A stretch of 64,000 nucleotides of DNA from BJ22 sp021298375 (GCA_046343015.1 JBKDOL010000127.1:12042-76041); one strand, 5' to 3'; numbered from the stretch's first letter, positions 8,392 through 17,372 are shown. Notes: generated by a model from the sequence alone, not told the origin. Made by a program: numbers and translations.

Positions 8392-9717
8392 TTAGTCTCG
8401 CATCCGGTCGTGGGAACATTGGAGCCACTCGGGAAGCGAATGCCGGGAAAACGGCAGTCGCTGCAAACTGGCAATTTGTTCCAGCTTTTCCAGTAATCGG
8501 TTAGCGGTGACCTCGAAGTGTTGATCGGTGTGAAATCGTTTCCGAGTTGCATCCACGGCATTCAGCACAGTCGAATGATCACGATTTCCGAACAGCTGAC
8601 CTAGTTCCGTGAGCGAGCAGTTACAAAGTGCCCGAATCAGCGTCATCGCCAAACCACGAGCTTGAACGGTAGTTTGTCGTCGACTGGAACCATAAAGCAG
8701 TTCTACAGGAAGATCGAAATGTTGGGCGACCGTTTCAATAATCAGCTGAGGCCAAGCCAAATTGGCTTCGGTTGTTGGCAAACAGAGAACGGCTTGAAGG
8801 TCAGCTGGTTCCCAGTATTCCCGTGACTGACCTCGAAAATGGACTTGGAGTTTTCGCAAAGTACCCATCAAGCCGGGATAGCTTTTCGTCTGGGGGAGAT
8901 TTAACAACCACTCCCAAGCAGCTGATGAGAGGTTCAGACGGGCTTCCTGTGCCCAATCCAAAGCCAGTTTTTCGCGAGCAGTTTGACCTGGCAACGAAAC
9001 AGGCAGGAGGAGACCGCCCAGGAGTCGACTGACCAAATCGGCCCTGAGCCCCGCCACGGCTTGCGGCGGTTGATTCAGGGTGAAGACTAACGGAATATCA
9101 GCCACTTCAAGCCGATCGATCAAGAGCAGCAACTGGCCCTGTGCGAAGGGGGAGTTGTGAAGCTGTTGCAGGTCGTCAATCATCACGGCTCCGGCCTGGA
9201 GGAAACGCTGGTGAAAAGCCGGCAGCGAGTTCGTATCGAGCGCTTCCTGAAGTTGCTGCGACCAGTCAAAAGCGGAAAGGCAAACTGCCTTGCTGGGAAC
9301 AAGTCTGCCCGCCTCTGGGTGCTGATTATCCGGGGGGTTATCGGCCGGTACGGAGTGGGAAGTGACACGCAAGCGGAAGAAACGGTTTCGGGCCCAGCGC
9401 TTGGCCAGTGCGTCGGCAAGGACACTCTTGCCAGTTTGTGGAGGACCATAAAGGACTACTGGTCCATCAACGAAATCGAGTTGGGTCAAGTCGCTCAGGA
9501 CCCGAAGCAAAGAGTTCGCTTCATCGCCGACAAACCAAAGAGGAGGTTTGCCACTCAAACTCCCGCCGGTCGCCGGTCGAACGGCCCGCTGGGAACCGGC
9601 TTCTTGAAGCAAAGAGCGGATCGAAGATTCTGTCGAGAGCGAGTCGCCCAAACGGGTATCTGCTGTGCCACTTTCAAGAGGCAGCAGAAAGAGCTCGGAT
9701 GGGGGTGCGGAAGACAT
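8392..9717 (-). CDS. dnaA: Chromosomal replication initiator DnaA (divergent)
   Basis: 441 residues from the ATG at 9715-9717. The AAA+ core has Walker A GPPQTGKS (residues 91-98), Walker B AVMIDD (177-182) and an arginine-finger-like region around LRADLVSRLLGGL (224-236). The C-terminus carries the domain IV DNA-binding signature FGNRDHSTV (376-384), which identifies DnaA. The usual domain I helix bundle is not recognisable, and the AAA+ region is more diverged than in most phyla (the usual GGVGLGKTHL loop is replaced). An earlier in-frame ATG at 9840 would add 41 residues and also stays clear of the upstream gene, so the start is uncertain. It initiates replication, probably from the adjacent candidate origin. 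Confidence 0.88.
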   Translation of the reverse strand: MSSAPPSELFLLPLESGTADTRLGDSLSTESSIRSLLQEAGSQRAVRPATGGSLSGKPPLWFVGDEANSLLRVLSDLTQLDFVDGPVVLYGPPQTGKSVLADALAKRWARNRFFRLRVTSHSVPADNPPDNQHPEAGRLVPSKAVCLSAFDWSQQLQEALDTNSLPAFHQRFLQAGAVMIDDLQQLHNSPFAQGQLLLLIDRLEVADIPLVFTLNQPPQAVAGLRADLVSRLLGGLLLPVSLPGQTAREKLALDWAQEARLNLSSAAWEWLLNLPQTKSYPGLMGTLRKLQVHFRGQSREYWEPADLQAVLCLPTTEANLAWPQLIIETVAQHFDLPVELLYGSSRRQTTVQARGLAMTLIRALCNCSLTELGQLFGNRDHSTVLNAVDATRKRFHTDQHFEVTANRLLEKLEQIASLQRLPFSRHSLPEWLQCSHDRMRD

Positions 9718-9853
9718 GGAACAGGCGACTGGAGAGAACTCGGAGAACGGGGTCCGGCAAGGGTACCGACGGACCCAAAATTCTAACAGTTCACCCACTT
9801 TTTCGCGAGCCGACAGCGGCCTGCGAAGCAGCCAAATCATCCCCCTTTTATCG

Positions 9854-11005
9854 CTATTTTCGCAAACCATTGACAATGCGACAGAGTTCCTCCCCAGCCC
9901 AGTCGAGGTCGCTCTGCTCTGTCCTTGTTCCAAAACTGATGCGGACAGAGGATTCGATCACCTCCGGGGCCAATCCCATTGCTTGCAGGACAGGCGAGGG
10001 CTCACTGGATCCGCTGGCACAAGCCGAGCCAGTAGAGATTGCCAAACCGGCAAAGTCGGCAGCCAGCAGCAGGGCCTGTCGGTCCACCCCGGGAAAGGCG
10101 AGGTTCAAGGTGTTGGGCAGCTGCTGGGCAGCGGATCCATTGACCAGAAACCCGTCTCCCAGCCCCGCTTGGAGCCGAGTCAGGAAGCGGTCGCGCAAGA
10201 CCTTGAGGCGAGCTTGTTGTTCTGACAGATTTTCCAGACAGAGTTCCAAAGCGCGATGGCACCCCACGGCCAAGGCGACATCTTCGGTTCCAGGTCTTAA
10301 CCCAGCCTGTTGAAAGCCACCAAACAAGATAGGTTCCAAGCCTACTTCGGCCTTCAGAAGCAGCCCCCCAATCCCCCGCGGCCCATAGAACTTGTGCGGC
10401 GTGAAAGTGAGGGCGTCGACCCGCAGCTTGGCAAAGTCGACAGGAACCTTGCCGACCGCTTGGACGGCATCGGTGTGAACCAGAACGCCGCGGCTGTGAG
10501 CCAATTCGATAACTTCGGTCAGTGGCTGAAGCACACCCGTTTCGTTGTTGGCGAACATCACGCTGATCAGGCTGGTCGGCCGCTCGAGAAGGTGCTCCAA
10601 CGCATCCAGCCGGACTTGGCCGGTTTGGTCTACCGGAATCAGCTTGACATCCCGGCCAAGCCTGCGGAGATGCTCTGCGGCGGCCAGAACGCTGGGGTGT
10701 TCAATCGCCGAAACGAGTATCTGCTGGTCAGCTTTCTGGGCCGCGAGTCCGAGCAAAAGGAGGTTATTCGCCTCGGTGCCACCGCTGGTAAAGACCAAAC
10801 GGTCGGAACGCATCCCAAAAGATTTCCCACCCAAAAGGGCAATGACGCCCGTACGGGAACGCTCCAGCGCCTGCCGCGCCAGTTGCCCGGGACGGTGTTG
10901 GCTGGCGGGGTTGAGATAACCCTCCCGGTGGGCTTCCAGCAGAGCCTCAGCGACCAAAGGATGCAGCGGGGTGGTTGAATTGCAATCAAGGTAAACGGTT
11001 CTCAT
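9854..11005 (-). CDS. Cysteine desulfurase (NifS/IscS type)
   Basis: 383 residues from ATG at 11003-11005 (MRTVYLDCNSTTPLHP, the usual family start). PLP-dependent aminotransferase class V: EHPS motif (102-105), HTDAVQAVGK (177-186), Schiff-base lysine in TPHKFYGPRG (K205), RPGTE (237-241) and the catalytic loop cysteine in STGSACASGSSEPS (C329). It converts cysteine to alanine and a protein persulfide, supplying sulfur for Fe-S clusters and thiolated tRNA. No iscU or other assembly genes are adjacent, so the partner is unknown. It is divergent from scpB. Confidence 0.93.
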   Translation of the reverse strand: MRTVYLDCNSTTPLHPLVAEALLEAHREGYLNPASQHRPGQLARQALERSRTGVIALLGGKSFGMRSDRLVFTSGGTEANNLLLLGLAAQKADQQILVSAIEHPSVLAAAEHLRRLGRDVKLIPVDQTGQVRLDALEHLLERPTSLISVMFANNETGVLQPLTEVIELAHSRGVLVHTDAVQAVGKVPVDFAKLRVDALTFTPHKFYGPRGIGGLLLKAEVGLEPILFGGFQQAGLRPGTEDVALAVGCHRALELCLENLSEQQARLKVLRDRFLTRLQAGLGDGFLVNGSAAQQLPNTLNLAFPGVDRQALLLAADFAGLAISTGSACASGSSEPSPVLQAMGLAPEVIESSVRISFGTRTEQSDLDWAGEELCRIVNGLRK

Positions 11006-11253
11006 CGCTTCAACTGTACCCTCGCCCATTCCGTCTGCCCAGCATTTCCCGAAGGGACCACCAAGACTCCGCTCCCGGCGAAGAAAGGTATTCGGCAAAA
11101 CAAGGGAGACAGCGGACGAATCCCGGAATTTAGGCCAGGTTTGACCTTTCACCAGGATTGGCCAAGCGCCAAAATGGGGCAGTGGCTTGGCGCAGAAGGA
11201 AATTCCCAGCGGGCTGAGCGCTCGGTTTCAGGCAAGGATTGAAGGCTGAACTG

Positions 11254-11985
11254 ATGGAAACGGAACCGCAACTGAACGAGACGCTGCGGCGAGTCGAGGC
11301 AGTCATGTTTCTGGCGCGCAGTCCGCTTTCCAATCGCCGGATAGCCCAATTGGCTGGTCTGGAGGATGGAACAGAGGCTCGAGTCCATTTGAAGCAGTTG
11401 AACGCTTTCTATGATGCTGTTGGTCGTTCCTTTCACGTCAAGCAAGTGGCTGGGGGTTATCAGCTTCGCACCCGTCCCCAATTCGCCCAGTGGCTTCGCA
11501 AGCTGGAGCATTTGCCAGCCCCCAGCCGCCTGTCTGGTCCGGCTCTGGAGACCTTGACGGTGATTGCCTATCGCCAGCCGATCATCAAGGCGGAGATCGA
11601 GGCCATTCGAGGCGTTAGCTGCGGCGAAATGATCCGCCAACTGCTGGAAAAAGGGCTGGTCCGCATATCTGGCCGAAGCGAAATGCTCGGTCATCCCTTC
11701 CTTTATTCAACAACCAAACTTTTTTTGACGACATTTGGTCTCAGCAGCCTTGAATCTTTGCCGCGGGCCGGAAAAATGCGGGGTACAGGTTTGCCGGCCT
11801 GGGCCGAGCCCGCCGCCGAACTTCCCCCGCTTGCCGCAGAACCAAAAAATACAAACACTAATACGGCTCTCGATGGTTCGGCTGGTGACAACGCCGAGCC
11901 CGATAACAACCAGGTGTCCGCAGCTGATTCAGCTGCCGGCTCCGAAGCGAACACTGGCTCCCAACTGGTCGACCAGAACGACTGA
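11254..11985 (+). CDS. scpB: Segregation and condensation protein B
   Basis: 243 residues. The N-terminal two thirds is a typical ScpB tandem winged helix: VEAVMFLARSPLSNRRIAQLAG, then the conserved LSGPALETLTVIAYRQPI and RQLLEKGLVRISGRSEMLGHPFLY motifs. The C-terminal about 70 residues are low complexity (Pro/Ala/Asn/Asp rich) and probably disordered. ScpB dimers bind the kleisin ScpA and regulate SMC in chromosome condensation. The ATG at 11254 is preferred because GAAGG lies 8 nt upstream; a TTG at 11239 in the same frame would add 5 residues. scpA is not adjacent. Confidence 0.9.
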   Translation: METEPQLNETLRRVEAVMFLARSPLSNRRIAQLAGLEDGTEARVHLKQLNAFYDAVGRSFHVKQVAGGYQLRTRPQFAQWLRKLEHLPAPSRLSGPALETLTVIAYRQPIIKAEIEAIRGVSCGEMIRQLLEKGLVRISGRSEMLGHPFLYSTTKLFLTTFGLSSLESLPRAGKMRGTGLPAWAEPAAELPPLAAEPKNTNTNTALDGSAGDNAEPDNNQVSAADSAAGSEANTGSQLVDQND

Positions 11986-12113
11986 CCGATGACGGCTTCG
12001 AAAGAATCCCGGCGGAAGGTTGTAACTGGGGGGCGGAGACCGCCCAGCCGTGGGAAGCAGTTTCAGCTGATGCATTTGACGTTACTACTGATGAACCGAT
12101 AGGAGACCTCGTC

Positions 12114-12551
12114 GTGACCCTGTCTCTCTTGCCCCGAAAAATTCGCCGACCCTCTCGCAAGGCTCTTCCAGAGCAGTTGTTGTGGTCTGTCCTGATCCCG
12201 GCCTCGCTCGCCGCGCGAAAGGATGAAGACGAAGAAGAGGAGGATGAAGAACTCGAAGAAGAAGACGACGAGTTTGAAGACGAAGACGGCGACGACGAAG
12301 AAGATGACTTCGAGGACGACGAATTCGAAGACGAAGAGGACGACTTCGAAGACGACGAATTTGAAGACGATGAAGACTCGGAAGAAGAGGAAGAGGAAGA
12401 CGCCGAGTGGGAAGAAGTCGACGACGAAGAGGAAGATGAAGAAGAGGATTCCGAGGAAGACGAGGACTGGGAAGACGACGACGAAGATTGGGATGATGAA
12501 GATTCGGAAGAAGAGGAAGAGGAAGAGGAAGAAGAGGACGACGACTTTTAA
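12114..12551 (+). CDS. Extremely acidic low-complexity protein
   Basis: 145 residues from a GTG start with AGGAG 8 nt upstream (12101-12105). The first 35 residues are basic and hydrophobic (PRKIRRPSRKALPEQLLWSVL). From residue 37 to the end about 85% of residues are Asp or Glu by my count, broken by Phe and Trp at near-regular spacing (EFED, DFEDDEFED and EDWEDDDEDW repeats). There is no recognisable domain. It follows scpB by 128 bp and ends 72 bp before a strong terminator, so it is likely transcribed with or after scpB. Such tails can act as DNA mimics, histone-like-protein chaperones or cation binders; none of this can be decided from sequence. The clear ribosome binding site and terminator argue for a real gene. 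Confidence 0.7.
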   Translation: MTLSLLPRKIRRPSRKALPEQLLWSVLIPASLAARKDEDEEEEDEELEEEDDEFEDEDGDDEEDDFEDDEFEDEEDDFEDDEFEDDEDSEEEEEEDAEWEEVDDEEEDEEEDSEEDEDWEDDDEDWDDEDSEEEEEEEEEEDDDF

Positions 12552-12623
12552 GCTCCTCTCCAACCCAACTCCCGAAATTCGCCCAGCCTTAGCCTGACGA
12601 AACGAAATCGAGAGCCATTCACA

Positions 12624-12654
12624 GGGCAGCCGCGAGCGTGGCTGCCCTTTTTTT
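12624..12654 (+). terminator. Intrinsic terminator after the acidic-protein gene
   Basis: GGGCAGCC (12624-12631), 8-nt loop, GGCTGCCC (12640-12647), then seven T residues (12648-12654). A textbook rho-independent terminator for plus-strand transcription from scpB and the acidic-protein gene. Confidence 0.9.
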
Positions 12655-12703
12655 CGCCCCAAGAGAATTAGGCGATTGGGGATTCGGTTGAGGATGCCCC
12701 CGC

Positions 12704-13759
12704 CTATTCCTCAGCTTTGTCGAGGCCGTGTTCTTTCAGCTTTTTGTAGAGCGTGTTGCGATTCATGCCGAGGCACTGTGCCGCCTTGGTCTGCACCTGG
12801 CGGCAATTCTCCATCACCTGGTGGAGCAATTCTTTCTCCAGCGGCAAAACGATCTGGTCGTAAAGATTGCTCGCTTCCTTGCCTGCGCGCGAGAGTTGGT
12901 TGAAGACGAATTCGCGCAACAGCGATTGGTCATCGGTCGGACGGAACACGGCCGATTGCACGTCTTGCGGCCCGCCGGTAACGCAGACCGGCAGGAGCGA
13001 GCGCTCGAGGACTCTGCCGGTTGCCAGCACAACTGCGCGTTCGACGTAGTTTTGCAGCTCTCTGACATTTCCTGGCCAGTTGTATTCAACCATGGCCGCG
13101 AGAGCCGCAGGCTCAACGTCGTCGATCTGTCGCTCGTTCAGCTGCCCGTAGATCCCAAGAAAATGCCGAATCAGAGGTTCGATGTCCTCGCGTCGGCGCC
13201 GCAGCGGAGGAAGCTGAATCGGGAGCACGTTCAACCGCCAGAAGAGGTCTTCGCGAAATCGCCCCTCGCTGACTTCCTTGGCCAAATCGCGGTTGCTGGC
13301 CGCGATCACGCGCACATCGACCTCCACCGAACGCGACTCGCCCACCCGCTCAAATTGTCGCTCCTGCAGGACCCGGAGCAATTTGACTTGCAGCGTGGAA
13401 GAGGTCGAATTGATCTCATCCAAAAAAATGGTTCCCCCCGTCGCCGCCTCAAAACGTCCCGCCCGGTCGCGGATAGCATCGGTAAACGAGCCCTTCACAT
13501 GCCCAAACAATTCGCTGTCCAGGAGTGTCTCCGGCAATGCTCCGCAGTTGACCCGGACAAAGGGGGCTGTGGACCGGGCGCTCAGCCGATGGAGGGCTCC
13601 CGCAATCAGCTCTTTGCCGGTTCCCGTCTCGCCCAGCAGTAAAACCGAGGCGTTGCTCCGCGCAGCGAGTGCGGTCAAGCGGTAGACCTCCCGCATCGCG
13701 GGGCTTTCGCCAATCAGCCCAAAATCGGCCGGTTGAAACTCTGGCAAAGAGGAGGTCAT
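12704..13759 (-). CDS. Sigma-54-type AAA+ transcriptional activator without a sensory domain
   Basis: 351 residues. The protein goes straight into the AAA+ domain: Walker A GETGTGKEL (about 43-51), sigma-54 contact loop GSFTDA (instead of GAFTGA), Walker B GGTIFLDEI, sensor FREDLFWRLNVLPI and the YNWPGNVRELQNYVERAV motif. A Fis-type helix-turn-helix follows (AAQCLGMNRNTLYKKLKEHGL). There is no receiver, GAF or PAS domain, so its activity must be set by expression or by a partner protein. It is convergent with the acidic-protein gene. The target promoters are unknown. Confidence 0.92.
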   Translation of the reverse strand: MTSSLPEFQPADFGLIGESPAMREVYRLTALAARSNASVLLLGETGTGKELIAGALHRLSARSTAPFVRVNCGALPETLLDSELFGHVKGSFTDAIRDRAGRFEAATGGTIFLDEINSTSSTLQVKLLRVLQERQFERVGESRSVEVDVRVIAASNRDLAKEVSEGRFREDLFWRLNVLPIQLPPLRRRREDIEPLIRHFLGIYGQLNERQIDDVEPAALAAMVEYNWPGNVRELQNYVERAVVLATGRVLERSLLPVCVTGGPQDVQSAVFRPTDDQSLLREFVFNQLSRAGKEASNLYDQIVLPLEKELLHQVMENCRQVQTKAAQCLGMNRNTLYKKLKEHGLDKAEE

Positions 13760-14250
13760 GGGCGAACTCGTTTGGCTAATTGCCTAAAAAGAAAGCAAAG
13801 GGGTGACCTGAAAAACGCCCTGTCAGACCGCTCGAAATGGTTGATTGCCGATGGTTCAGATCACACCGCCTCGATTTTAGGCATGTTTCGCCGATCGGCT
13901 ACGGGGGCAGCAAGTAGCTGGCCCGAATCGGAACTCCAGCCCCGGTACGGCAAATGAACCATCGCTGGATCGGCCTGGGCACAAATCAAGGGCTTGGGCA
14001 CACAGCCAAGAACGCAGCCAAGAACGGTGGTCCCTCCCCGGCATGGCTTCGCCACTACCCGTTCCAGAGAAGAAAAAGCGGCGGACCCGGATTGGATGGA
14101 CTGCTCGGCACAGGCCTGACATCAAGGGGCAACAGGACACGCGAGCTGACCCCGAGCTGAGCCAGCAGCGCGGACGGGTCGCCGCCCCCGGGGTGGTTTC
14201 GACTGCTGGCAACGGCCAGGCACCACGCAAGCGCAGAACAAAAGGCGGGC

Positions 14251-14290
14251 GTGCAGAACCACCGCGTGCAGAACCACCGCGTGCAGAAAC
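14251..14290. repeat. 15-bp tandem repeat inside a gene-free 743-bp gap
   Basis: GTGCAGAACCACCGC occurs at 14251-14265 and 14266-14280, with a third partial copy to 14290. An 18-bp duplication (GGCCCGTGCTTA at 14461-14472 and 14479-14490) lies nearby, just past the rplU stop. The gap 13760-14502 contains open frames on both strands but none with a recognisable domain or ribosome binding site, so I call no gene there. rpmA, which commonly accompanies rplU, is absent. Confidence 0.6.
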
Positions 14291-14502
14291 AAAGCGAGGG
14301 CAGAAACATCATCCGAGCAGAGAACGCCGCCGCTTCAGCCGCGGCAAGCTCACCGCGATCACGGGGGGATCGTAGCGCAGGCAGGAGAGGGTCCGGACGA
14401 GCTTGACCCAAACGGGTGAGACGGGAAACCAATGGCAACAAGCAGCCGGTCATTCAGACCGGCCCGTGCTTACGGATCGGCCCGTGCTTAGGGAACTCGT
14501 GC

Positions 14503-14817
14503 TTAGCCGGCGATTTTGGTGATCTTGACCAGAGTAAACTTCTGGCGATGGCCGGTGCGACGGCGTGAATTCTTGCGGCGACGGAACTTCTGCACCACCA
14601 GCTTTTCGCCTTTGCTCTCACCGATGACGCTGGCCGTGACCGTGGCGCCATTGACGGTGGGTTGCCCGAGCCGGAACTGCTCGCCGTTGGAGACAGCCAG
14701 AACGCGATCAAACACCAATTCGCTGCCCGGTTCAGCGGCTTCGCGGAAATCGATTTCGAGGGTTTGTCCTTCCTCGACTTTGTATTGGTGACCACCGTCG
14801 ACGATGATTGCGTACAT
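14503..14817 (-). CDS. rplU: 50S ribosomal protein L21
   Basis: 104 residues, normal length. MYAIIVDGGHQYKVEEGQ at the start and KFRRRKNSRRRTGHRQKFTLVKI at the end are diagnostic of bL21, which binds 23S rRNA in the large subunit. The partner gene rpmA (L27), usually next to rplU, is not found downstream, so the two have been separated in this genome. Confidence 0.96.
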   Translation of the reverse strand: MYAIIVDGGHQYKVEEGQTLEIDFREAAEPGSELVFDRVLAVSNGEQFRLGQPTVNGATVTASVIGESKGEKLVVQKFRRRKNSRRRTGHRQKFTLVKITKIAG

Positions 14818-15092
14818 GACTCTGACTCTAAAACGGACTAATCAGCAGAAGAATGCGAAAAAGCGGACCCCGGCCGCCCGGGGGAACCTCGAACTATACA
14901 GAAAACAGGGCCTCTCGTCGAGTCCCACGGGTCTCTGAAGTAGTCAGATTCGGCGTTTACAGCGTTGGAAATCGAGTTATTTCAGCCAAAAAAGGGTTAT
15001 TCCATCCGGCCGGAGCTCTTTCCCCTCGCCCGGATTTTCGGGTTTTCCCAGCGGCCGAGAGAGCTGTGACCTGGCCCCCTTTGAGCGTGGCC

Positions 15093-17057
15093 TCAGGTGC
15101 GGGGTGGCTTCTCCCCATCCATCCCGAGCTGGTTCATCTTGCGGTACAGATTGCTCCGATGGAGGCCGAGCGATTCGGCCGCCTCGGTCATGTTGCCATG
15201 AGCCCGACGAATGTGGCTTTCGATGTAATCTCTTTGGAACTGGTCGGTCGCAGCCGCCAGGGATAAATCATCCGGCAAGGCGGGCGCCAGGGCAACCGAA
15301 CGAGTCGGAGCGACAAATGGCAAATCGCTGGCGTCGATGCGTTGCTCGTGGGAGAGATAGGCGATCCGCTCCATCATATTCCGCAGCTCGCGAACATTGC
15401 CCGGCCAATCGTGAGCCAGCAAACGCTTGCGGGCGGCTGGCGCGAGTTCGGGAACTGGACGTCGGGCCTTGGTGGCAAACCACTTGAGGAAGTGCTCCGA
15501 CAGGAGCAGGATGTCGTCACCGCGGTCGCGGAGCGGAGGCATTGAAATCGAGACCACGTTCAGACGGAAAAAGAGATCTTCTCGGAATTTTTTCTCGCGC
15601 ACCAATTGGGCCAAGTCCTGATTGGTAGCGGCAATCACTCGGGCGTTGGTCGGAATCGGCGTTGAGCCACCGACGCGGACGACGACTTTGTCTTCCAGAA
15701 CCCTGAGAAGCTTCGCCTGTCCGCCAAGGCTCAAGTCGCCAATCTCGTCGAGGAACAGGGTACCGCCAGTGGCCAGTTCGAATTTCCCTTTGCGGGTCTG
15801 GTAGGCGTCGGTGAAGGCGCCTTTTTCGTGGCCAAACAGTTCGCTTTCAAGCAGGGTCTCGGAGATCGCTGCGCAGTTGACGGCGACAAGAATCTGGTCC
15901 CGCCGGGGGCTCATGTAATGCACGAGCTGGGCAATGACTTCCTTACCCGTTCCGTTTTCCCCGGTAATCAACAGATTCAAGTCGGTGTGAGCAACGCGCG
16001 CAGCGGTGACTTTGACCCTCTCAATTGCCGGGGACTGTCCAATGATTTGGACTCTGCCCGCTGCCTCTTCCGCCACGTGTCGGTTTGACTCGACCAACTG
16101 TTCCACGCGCTGGGCGTTATCGATGGCGACGCTGGCGTGCGCGGCGAGTTCAACCAGTTCCGCTTCATCGGTCGCCGTAAAATTACCGAGCCTTTTGTTG
16201 ATTAATTCAAACGCGCCAATCACCTGGCCCCGGGCATCCCGCATCGGGGCGCAGATCAGGGAGCGCGTCTGGTAATTGAGGCTCTGGTCAACTGCCCGGT
16301 CGACAAGCGCCTGCTCGCTGGCAATGTCCGCATCGATTCGGTGAACTTCTCCCGTCGCGATCGTCCGCCCGACGACACCCGCTTGCAGGGGAACAAGCAA
16401 TTCGCCTCCCGCGACACCGAGCGCAGGCTTGCCAACCAGCATTCCGCGAGTCCGGTCGATCAGAAAGATGGTGGCCCGCTCGGCGCCGAGCAGTTGCGTG
16501 GAAGTTTCGGCGATTCGTTGCAGCAACTCAGGCGTGCTGCGATGGCGGTTCCAGGCAACGGTCACGTCCAGCAGCGCTCGCAGCCGCGCCGCTTTTCGCT
16601 CGGCGGTCGCAGTTGAGGTCCGGGCCGCGTTGGCCAGTTCCAGAGCAGCAACAACTGCCGGCAGCGTGGCCTGCACCGAAACGGGACCGTAGCCAACGAG
16701 CAGTTCACCGGCCTGGGCGGAACGCCTGAGAGCGGCGGCGGTCCAGAGATTGCCTGCCCCTCCGGCTTGGCTTCCTACCGTGAAACTCGAGTCACTTGAG
16801 GTTTCCTCGCCCAGCAGATCGGCCAGCCACTGGGCGGGCAAGTCTTCAGCCAGCCGGCCGCTTTGGAACTTGGCGGTCCAGCGCCCTTTGGCGCCTTGGA
16901 CGAGCCCCGCAAAAGGGAGCCCCAAACTGCGGGCGACTTCGCGGAGCGCCAAAGGCCACCATTCCGCGTCAGCATGGGGGCCCAACTCGAGCAAGCGGCA
17001 GAGCAAGTGCGAAGCGGCGGGGGAGCGGGCAATCAGTTCGTCGGCGGACAGGCTCAT
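15093..17057 (-). CDS. GAF-domain sigma-54-type transcriptional activator
   Basis: 654 residues from ATG at 17055-17057 (an in-frame GTG at 17120 would add 21). The N-terminal about 150 residues are unrecognised; a GAF domain follows (about 180-330; ERATIFLIDRTRG, GVVGRTIATGE, RSLICAPMRDARGQVIGAFELINK), then an AAA+ domain with Walker A GENGTGKEV, loop GAFTDA, Walker B GGTLFLDEIGDL, FREDLFFRLNVVSI and HDWPGNVRELRNMMERI, ending in a Fis-type HTH (AAESLGLHRSNLYRKMNQLGM). GAF domains bind small ligands such as nucleotides or sense redox state; the ligand here is unknown. There is no receiver domain. Confidence 0.92.
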   Translation of the reverse strand: MSLSADELIARSPAASHLLCRLLELGPHADAEWWPLALREVARSLGLPFAGLVQGAKGRWTAKFQSGRLAEDLPAQWLADLLGEETSSDSSFTVGSQAGGAGNLWTAAALRRSAQAGELLVGYGPVSVQATLPAVVAALELANAARTSTATAERKAARLRALLDVTVAWNRHRSTPELLQRIAETSTQLLGAERATIFLIDRTRGMLVGKPALGVAGGELLVPLQAGVVGRTIATGEVHRIDADIASEQALVDRAVDQSLNYQTRSLICAPMRDARGQVIGAFELINKRLGNFTATDEAELVELAAHASVAIDNAQRVEQLVESNRHVAEEAAGRVQIIGQSPAIERVKVTAARVAHTDLNLLITGENGTGKEVIAQLVHYMSPRRDQILVAVNCAAISETLLESELFGHEKGAFTDAYQTRKGKFELATGGTLFLDEIGDLSLGGQAKLLRVLEDKVVVRVGGSTPIPTNARVIAATNQDLAQLVREKKFREDLFFRLNVVSISMPPLRDRGDDILLLSEHFLKWFATKARRPVPELAPAARKRLLAHDWPGNVRELRNMMERIAYLSHEQRIDASDLPFVAPTRSVALAPALPDDLSLAAATDQFQRDYIESHIRRAHGNMTEAAESLGLHRSNLYRKMNQLGMDGEKPPRT

Positions 17058-17255
17058 TGACGGCGGTTCAACCCCACTGAAGTCAGAAGAAACACTTGAT
17101 ACACTGGACCCCTTGAGCACTCGTCCGCGGACACAGGATTGATGAGATCAATCCGGTGAGGTTCAGCCGGTCTTGGGGCGGTTCGACCATGATTATTTCA
17201 GTCATGCTCCCCGCCCACATGATTTCGGCCGCGGTTTCAAGTCTGAATTGTATCG

Positions 17256-17343
17256 GATGTCGTTCGCGACCAGTCAGGATGTCGTTCACGGGCAATCCAG
17301 ATGTCGTTCGCGGACAATCCAGATGTCGTTCGCCATTATTCGT
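17256..17343. repeat. Four 22-bp direct tandem repeats upstream of fabI
   Basis: Four copies with exact 22-bp period begin at 17256, 17278, 17300 and 17322, each starting GATGTCGTTC. Copies 2 and 3 are almost identical; 1 and 4 diverge in their second halves. The array ends 29 bp before the fabI start, in its promoter/leader region. The period is close to two helical turns, so a protein could bind all copies on one face of DNA. There are no spacers, so it is not a CRISPR array. Confidence 0.8.
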
Positions 17344-17372
17344 TGCCACGATCCATTTGGGGAGTGATTTTC

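Noticed and set aside
12063..12662. 199-residue hydrophobic open frame on the minus strand opposite the acidic protein
   Set aside because: It is the complement of GAA/GAC/GAG codons, giving strings of F, L and V; no ribosome binding site. It is a mirror artefact.
14043..14375. 110-residue Arg/Lys-rich open frame in the gap before rplU
   Set aside because: Basic low-complexity composition partly made by the 15-bp tandem repeat; no ribosome binding site or family.
17256..17343. CRISPR array suggested by direct repeats before fabI
   Set aside because: Repeats are contiguous with no unique spacers and no cas genes nearby. The same applies to the 16-bp array at 30792.
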